NCBI RefSeq assembly: GCF_000282095.2
Contig: NZ_AKKC02000010.1
Span: forward strand, 124,001 to 188,000
Length of the DNA: 64,000 bases
Reading direction: 5' to 3'
Origin: Rhizobium sp. CF080
Lineage (GTDB): Bacteria > Pseudomonadota > Alphaproteobacteria > Rhizobiales > Rhizobiaceae
The translations under genes and the position numbers were made by a program. Positions 61,297-64,000 of this stretch are shown piece by piece. Position 1 is the stretch's first letter, and each line of letters begins with the position of its first letter. The notes beneath the pieces were generated by a model. The model did no database searches, had not been told where the DNA came from, and was given only the letters and a program-made list of their open reading frames with translations.

Positions 61297-61328
61297 TGGA
61301 TTCCTGTGACAAGCACAGGAATGAGGGT
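61297..61328. repeat. Third copy of the 32-bp dispersed repeat
   Basis: This copy has the same 32-base core as 60722-60753 and is preceded by a GC-rich palindrome (GCGCCGCCGACGCGGCGC). With the inverted copy at 60876-60907 it flanks the GIY-YIG gene. Confidence 0.85.
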
Positions 61329-61388
61329 GGAGAGGATGAACCTCCGGTCTCTTTCACCCCGCATAGCGTAAACCTGCAGCTATCGGTC

Positions 61389-62387
61389 TCAAAGCCCCGA
61401 CGCCACCCGTGGCTTTTCCCGCTCGCGGATCAGCCTGATCGCCTCCGAATAACTCACGCAGGCAACGTCTTCTCTCCCGCAGACCTCGGTCACCAGCCGT
61501 TCCATCGCCCGCCAATAGGCGCCGCCGTTCATTTCGACGAAGTGCAGGCCGATCTGCAAGGGGATGCGGTCGCCGTCATATTCCTTGTCGAAGGCGGCCT
61601 TGAAGGCGGAATAGGCGCGGTCCTCGAACTCGGCCGAGCTGCTCGGATTGTCGATGCCGCCGGAGTGGCGGATGAAGAGGTTGTAGTCCATGGCGATGAT
61701 CGGCCGACCCGCCGGGCCTTCCGGGATGAGCGGCAGGCCGAAGCGGACGAGGCCGCCCTTCTGCTCTGGCATGACCGGTCCCTTGGTGACGAGGCTGGCG
61801 TCATAACGGATGCCGGCCATTTTCTCGGCCTCGACCATGCCGGGGCTGGTTGAGAAATAGGGGGCGCGGAAACCGGTGATGCCGGTCGCGACGAAATCCT
61901 TCCAGCCGGCCGGCTCTTCCGATCCGGCGCCTGATGTCTTCCAGGCATTGCTCAGCACATCGTGGAAGGTATTGAACTCGGCGGTCCAATCGGCTGCCGT
62001 CCAGTCCTTGCCGTCGAAATGGCCGCAGGTATGGCTGGAAATGTCATGGCCTTCGAGATGCGCCTGCCAGACATGGCCGAGCCTTTCGCGGGCCTCAGCA
62101 GCGGTCTGGGCAAAGCCGATATTCGACTTGCCCGGCTTCTCGTGCGGTCCCTGGTAGCTTTTCGCGTTGGCCCGTTCGATCACCAGCGTACAGGACACGA
62201 AATAGGTGAAATGAGCATTGGTGCGCTTGGCGAGATCGCGGCTGCGCTGCCAGAGATTGTTGGCGCCGGCGCCGTCGAAGGAGACCATCACCAGCTGTTT
62301 CGGCTTGCCAGCGGTATTGTCGGCGGTATTGGCTGCGAAGGGCGCGGCAAGAAGACAGAGGACGAGGGGAAGGGCAAGAGGACGCAT
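61389..62387 (-). CDS. Exported polysaccharide deacetylase (NodB-homology) protein
   Basis: The 332-residue protein has a signal peptide (about 1-20, ending in APFAANT) and a NodB-like TIM-barrel: VMVSFDGAGANNLWQRSRDL (metal Asp in SFDG), HDISSHTCGHFDGKDWTA (HxxxH-type metal site) and GFRAPYFS. The stretch with Cys and SSH is typical of a proteobacterial family of about 320-340 residues. The true target sugar is unknown. It is a single gene between repeats and the yfgM-der pair. Confidence 0.85.
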   Translation of the reverse strand: MRPLALPLVLCLLAAPFAANTADNTAGKPKQLVMVSFDGAGANNLWQRSRDLAKRTNAHFTYFVSCTLVIERANAKSYQGPHEKPGKSNIGFAQTAAEARERLGHVWQAHLEGHDISSHTCGHFDGKDWTAADWTAEFNTFHDVLSNAWKTSGAGSEEPAGWKDFVATGITGFRAPYFSTSPGMVEAEKMAGIRYDASLVTKGPVMPEQKGGLVRFGLPLIPEGPAGRPIIAMDYNLFIRHSGGIDNPSSSAEFEDRAYSAFKAAFDKEYDGDRIPLQIGLHFVEMNGGAYWRAMERLVTEVCGREDVACVSYSEAIRLIREREKPRVASGL

Positions 62388-62649
62388 CGGGTACCTGAAA
62401 CATGCGGAAGGACAGCGGCTTTGTGACGGCTGAATGAGGCGAAGCTTTGAACGGATGGATCGAAGTGCCGATTCCTACCCTGCGGCCTCTAACAAGCTTT
62501 CCGGGCTACATTTTTGCTTTCTGCCCGTGATCTTGCCAAAGCCGGCGGCCACTTTTGCGCGACAGGCGTTAAGGGGGGCCTTACATCTCCGGGAAAATAG
62601 GCTAGAAGGCGCTTTTCCGCATGATGGGCCGGTTGGGCCGGAGACTTTG

Positions 62650-63321
62650 ATGGCGCAGGACGACGACAGTTTTATTCGCGAAGTGAACGAGGAACTTCGC
62701 TCCGATCAGTTCAGGGGTGCATGGCAGCGTTACGGCAAGGTCGTGATCGGTGTGGCCGTGCTGATCGTCGTCGGTACGGCCGGCTATCGCGGCTACGAAT
62801 ACTGGGACACGCATAATTCCTCGCAATCGGGCGACCGTTTCCTGGCGGCCCTGAAGCTTGCCTCTGAAAACAAGAGCGACGAGGCGCTCTCCGCCTTCGC
62901 AGCGCTCGAAAAGGACGGCACCGGCGCTTATCCCGTGCTCGCCAAGCTGCGCGCCGGTTCGGTGCAGCAGTCCAAGGGCGATGCCGCGGGTGCGATCGCC
63001 ACCTTCTCGGCGGTCGGCAAGGATGCCAAGGCGCCGCAGTCGATGCGCGACCTCGCCCGGATGCGCGCCGCCTGGCTGCTGATCGACAACGGCACCTATG
63101 AACAGGTGGCCGCCGAAGTGCAGCCGATGGCGGTGCCCGCCAATCCGCTTGCCAATTCCGCCCGCGAGGCGCTTGGTCTTGCCGCCTACAAGGCCGGCAA
63201 GATCGCGCAGGCCAAGGAATGGTTCCAGCAGATCGCCAATGACGCCTCTGCGCCGCGCAACGTCGCCAACCGCGCGCAGATCATGCTCGACAACATCACC
63301 TCTTCCGGCAAGGCGCCCTGA
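62650..63321 (+). CDS. YfgM-like tetratricopeptide membrane protein
   Basis: The 223-residue protein has a short cytoplasmic N-terminus (MAQDDDSFIREVNEELRSDQ), one transmembrane helix (VVIGVAVLIVVGTAGY) and a periplasmic TPR-like domain (LASENKSDEALSAFAALEKD and AGKIAQAKEWFQQIANDASA). This matches YfgM/TPR_21, which associates with SecYEG and periplasmic chaperones. It is located just before der, the same order as in many Proteobacteria. The ATG at 62650 is chosen; the frame opens at 62434. Confidence 0.9.
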   Translation: MAQDDDSFIREVNEELRSDQFRGAWQRYGKVVIGVAVLIVVGTAGYRGYEYWDTHNSSQSGDRFLAALKLASENKSDEALSAFAALEKDGTGAYPVLAKLRAGSVQQSKGDAAGAIATFSAVGKDAKAPQSMRDLARMRAAWLLIDNGTYEQVAAEVQPMAVPANPLANSAREALGLAAYKAGKIAQAKEWFQQIANDASAPRNVANRAQIMLDNITSSGKAP

Positions 63322-63352
63322 CGGGTTTCGCTCAGGGCTTTAAGGATACAGA

Positions 63353-64000
63353 ATGAGCTTCACCGTCGCCATCGTCGGACGCCCGAACGTCGGCAAGTCC
63401 ACGCTTTTCAATCGCCTGGTTGGAAAGAAGCTGGCGCTTGTCGACGACACGCCGGGCGTCACCCGCGACCGCCGTCCGGGCGACGCGAAGCTCATCGACC
63501 TGAAATTCACGATCATCGATACCGCCGGTCTCGAAGAGGCAGGACCCGAGACGCTCGAAGGCCGCATGCGCGCCCAGACCGAGGCTGCGGTCGACGACGC
63601 CGATCTGACGCTGTTCGTGGTCGATGCAAAATTTGGCCTGACGCCGCTCGACAAGACGTTCGGCGAGCTCTTGCGCCGCAGCGGCAAGCCGGTCGTGCTG
63701 GTCGCCAACAAGTCGGAAGCGCGCGGCTCGGATGCCGGTTTCTACGACGCCTATACGCTGGGCCTGGGCGAACCTGTGCCGATTTCGGCCGAGCACGGAC
63801 AGGGCATGATCGACCTGCGCGACGCGATCGTCGAGGCGCTCGGCGAGGAACGGGCGTTTCCGGAGGCCGACGACGAGGCGGAGACCAATATCGACGTCCG
63901 GGATTCCGATTTTGCGGACGAGGGCGACGAAGAGGTCGAGCCGGAATACGACGAGACCAAGCCGCTGCGCGTCGCCATCATCGGCCGCCCGAATGCCGGC
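63353..64000 (+). CDS. der: Ribosome-assembly GTPase Der, N-terminal part
   Basis: The gene runs off the window after 216 codons. The first GTPase domain is complete: G1 GRPNVGKST, G2 Thr in TPGVTRD, G3 DTAGLE, G4 NKSE (usual NKxD replaced by NKSE) and G5 ISAEHGQG. After an acidic linker (about 165-205) the second domain begins with IIGRPNAG at the window edge. Der acts in 50S subunit maturation. It follows yfgM by 31 bp. Confidence 0.95.
   Translation, partial: MSFTVAIVGRPNVGKSTLFNRLVGKKLALVDDTPGVTRDRRPGDAKLIDLKFTIIDTAGLEEAGPETLEGRMRAQTEAAVDDADLTLFVVDAKFGLTPLDKTFGELLRRSGKPVVLVANKSEARGSDAGFYDAYTLGLGEPVPISAEHGQGMIDLRDAIVEALGEERAFPEADDEAETNIDVRDSDFADEGDEEVEPEYDETKPLRVAIIGRPNAG

Overview
The window is high-GC alphaproteobacterial DNA, most likely from the Rhizobiaceae. 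The pointers are a BacA/SbmA-type transporter, a purine-degradation block with membrane urate hydroxylase (puuD), guaD and xdhABC, a manganese catalase, a gluconate/idonate operon, short palindromic intergenic repeats and der. I see no tRNA, rRNA, CRISPR array or complete insertion sequence.

Positions 1-7263 hold the end of a LuxR/FixJ-type regulator and a stand-alone receiver protein. Next comes a UBP-type zinc-finger protein joined to a three-domain cNMP-binding/glutaredoxin-like/FAD reductase. A decayed EAL-domain gene follows, and then a three-gene periplasmic molybdenum dehydrogenase (triheme cytochrome c, 2Fe-2S subunit, Tat-exported Mo subunit). Positions 7264-9842 look like a scar: an exported alpha/beta hydrolase, a decayed AAA ATPase of the RloC/PrrC-like type, and a gene-free stretch with palindromes.

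Positions 9843-25451 form one coherent catabolic locus. It has a branched-chain-type ABC importer, an aminotransferase and a LysR regulator, followed by a long operon with ATP-dependent hydantoinase/oxoprolinase subunits A and B, two SDRs, an HpcH/HpaI aldolase, gluconokinase, a 2-hydroxyacid dehydrogenase and L-idonate dehydrogenase. A 46-bp sequence (40/46 identical) containing an ATA-N9-TAT LysR-type box lies upstream of both the importer operon and the hydantoinase operon. This suggests one regulon serving a lactam- or hydantoin-like substrate linked to sugar acids; the substrate is unknown.

Positions 25941-42282 run mostly on the minus strand: L-lactate dehydrogenase, a chemoreceptor, guaD-puuD, and xdhA-xdhB-DUF559-xdhC, then a 3-hydroxybutyrate dehydrogenase. 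Two paralogous LysR genes are inserted in this block, each divergent from a small DUF1127-like gene. Palindromic repeats interrupt the xdh operon, and one appears to supply the Shine-Dalgarno sequence of xdhC.

Positions 42487-64000 carry manganese catalase, glpK, a penicillin-binding D,D-carboxypeptidase, a ParDE module, GFA and GST enzymes, an MBL hydrolase, AraC, and a YciI plus ECF sigma pair with DUF1905 and AHSA1 genes nearby. These are followed by a diguanylate cyclase with a degenerate first receiver, an LLM flavoprotein, map, an MFS transporter, bacA, a GIY-YIG gene among repeats, a polysaccharide deacetylase, a YfgM-like TPR protein and the start of der.
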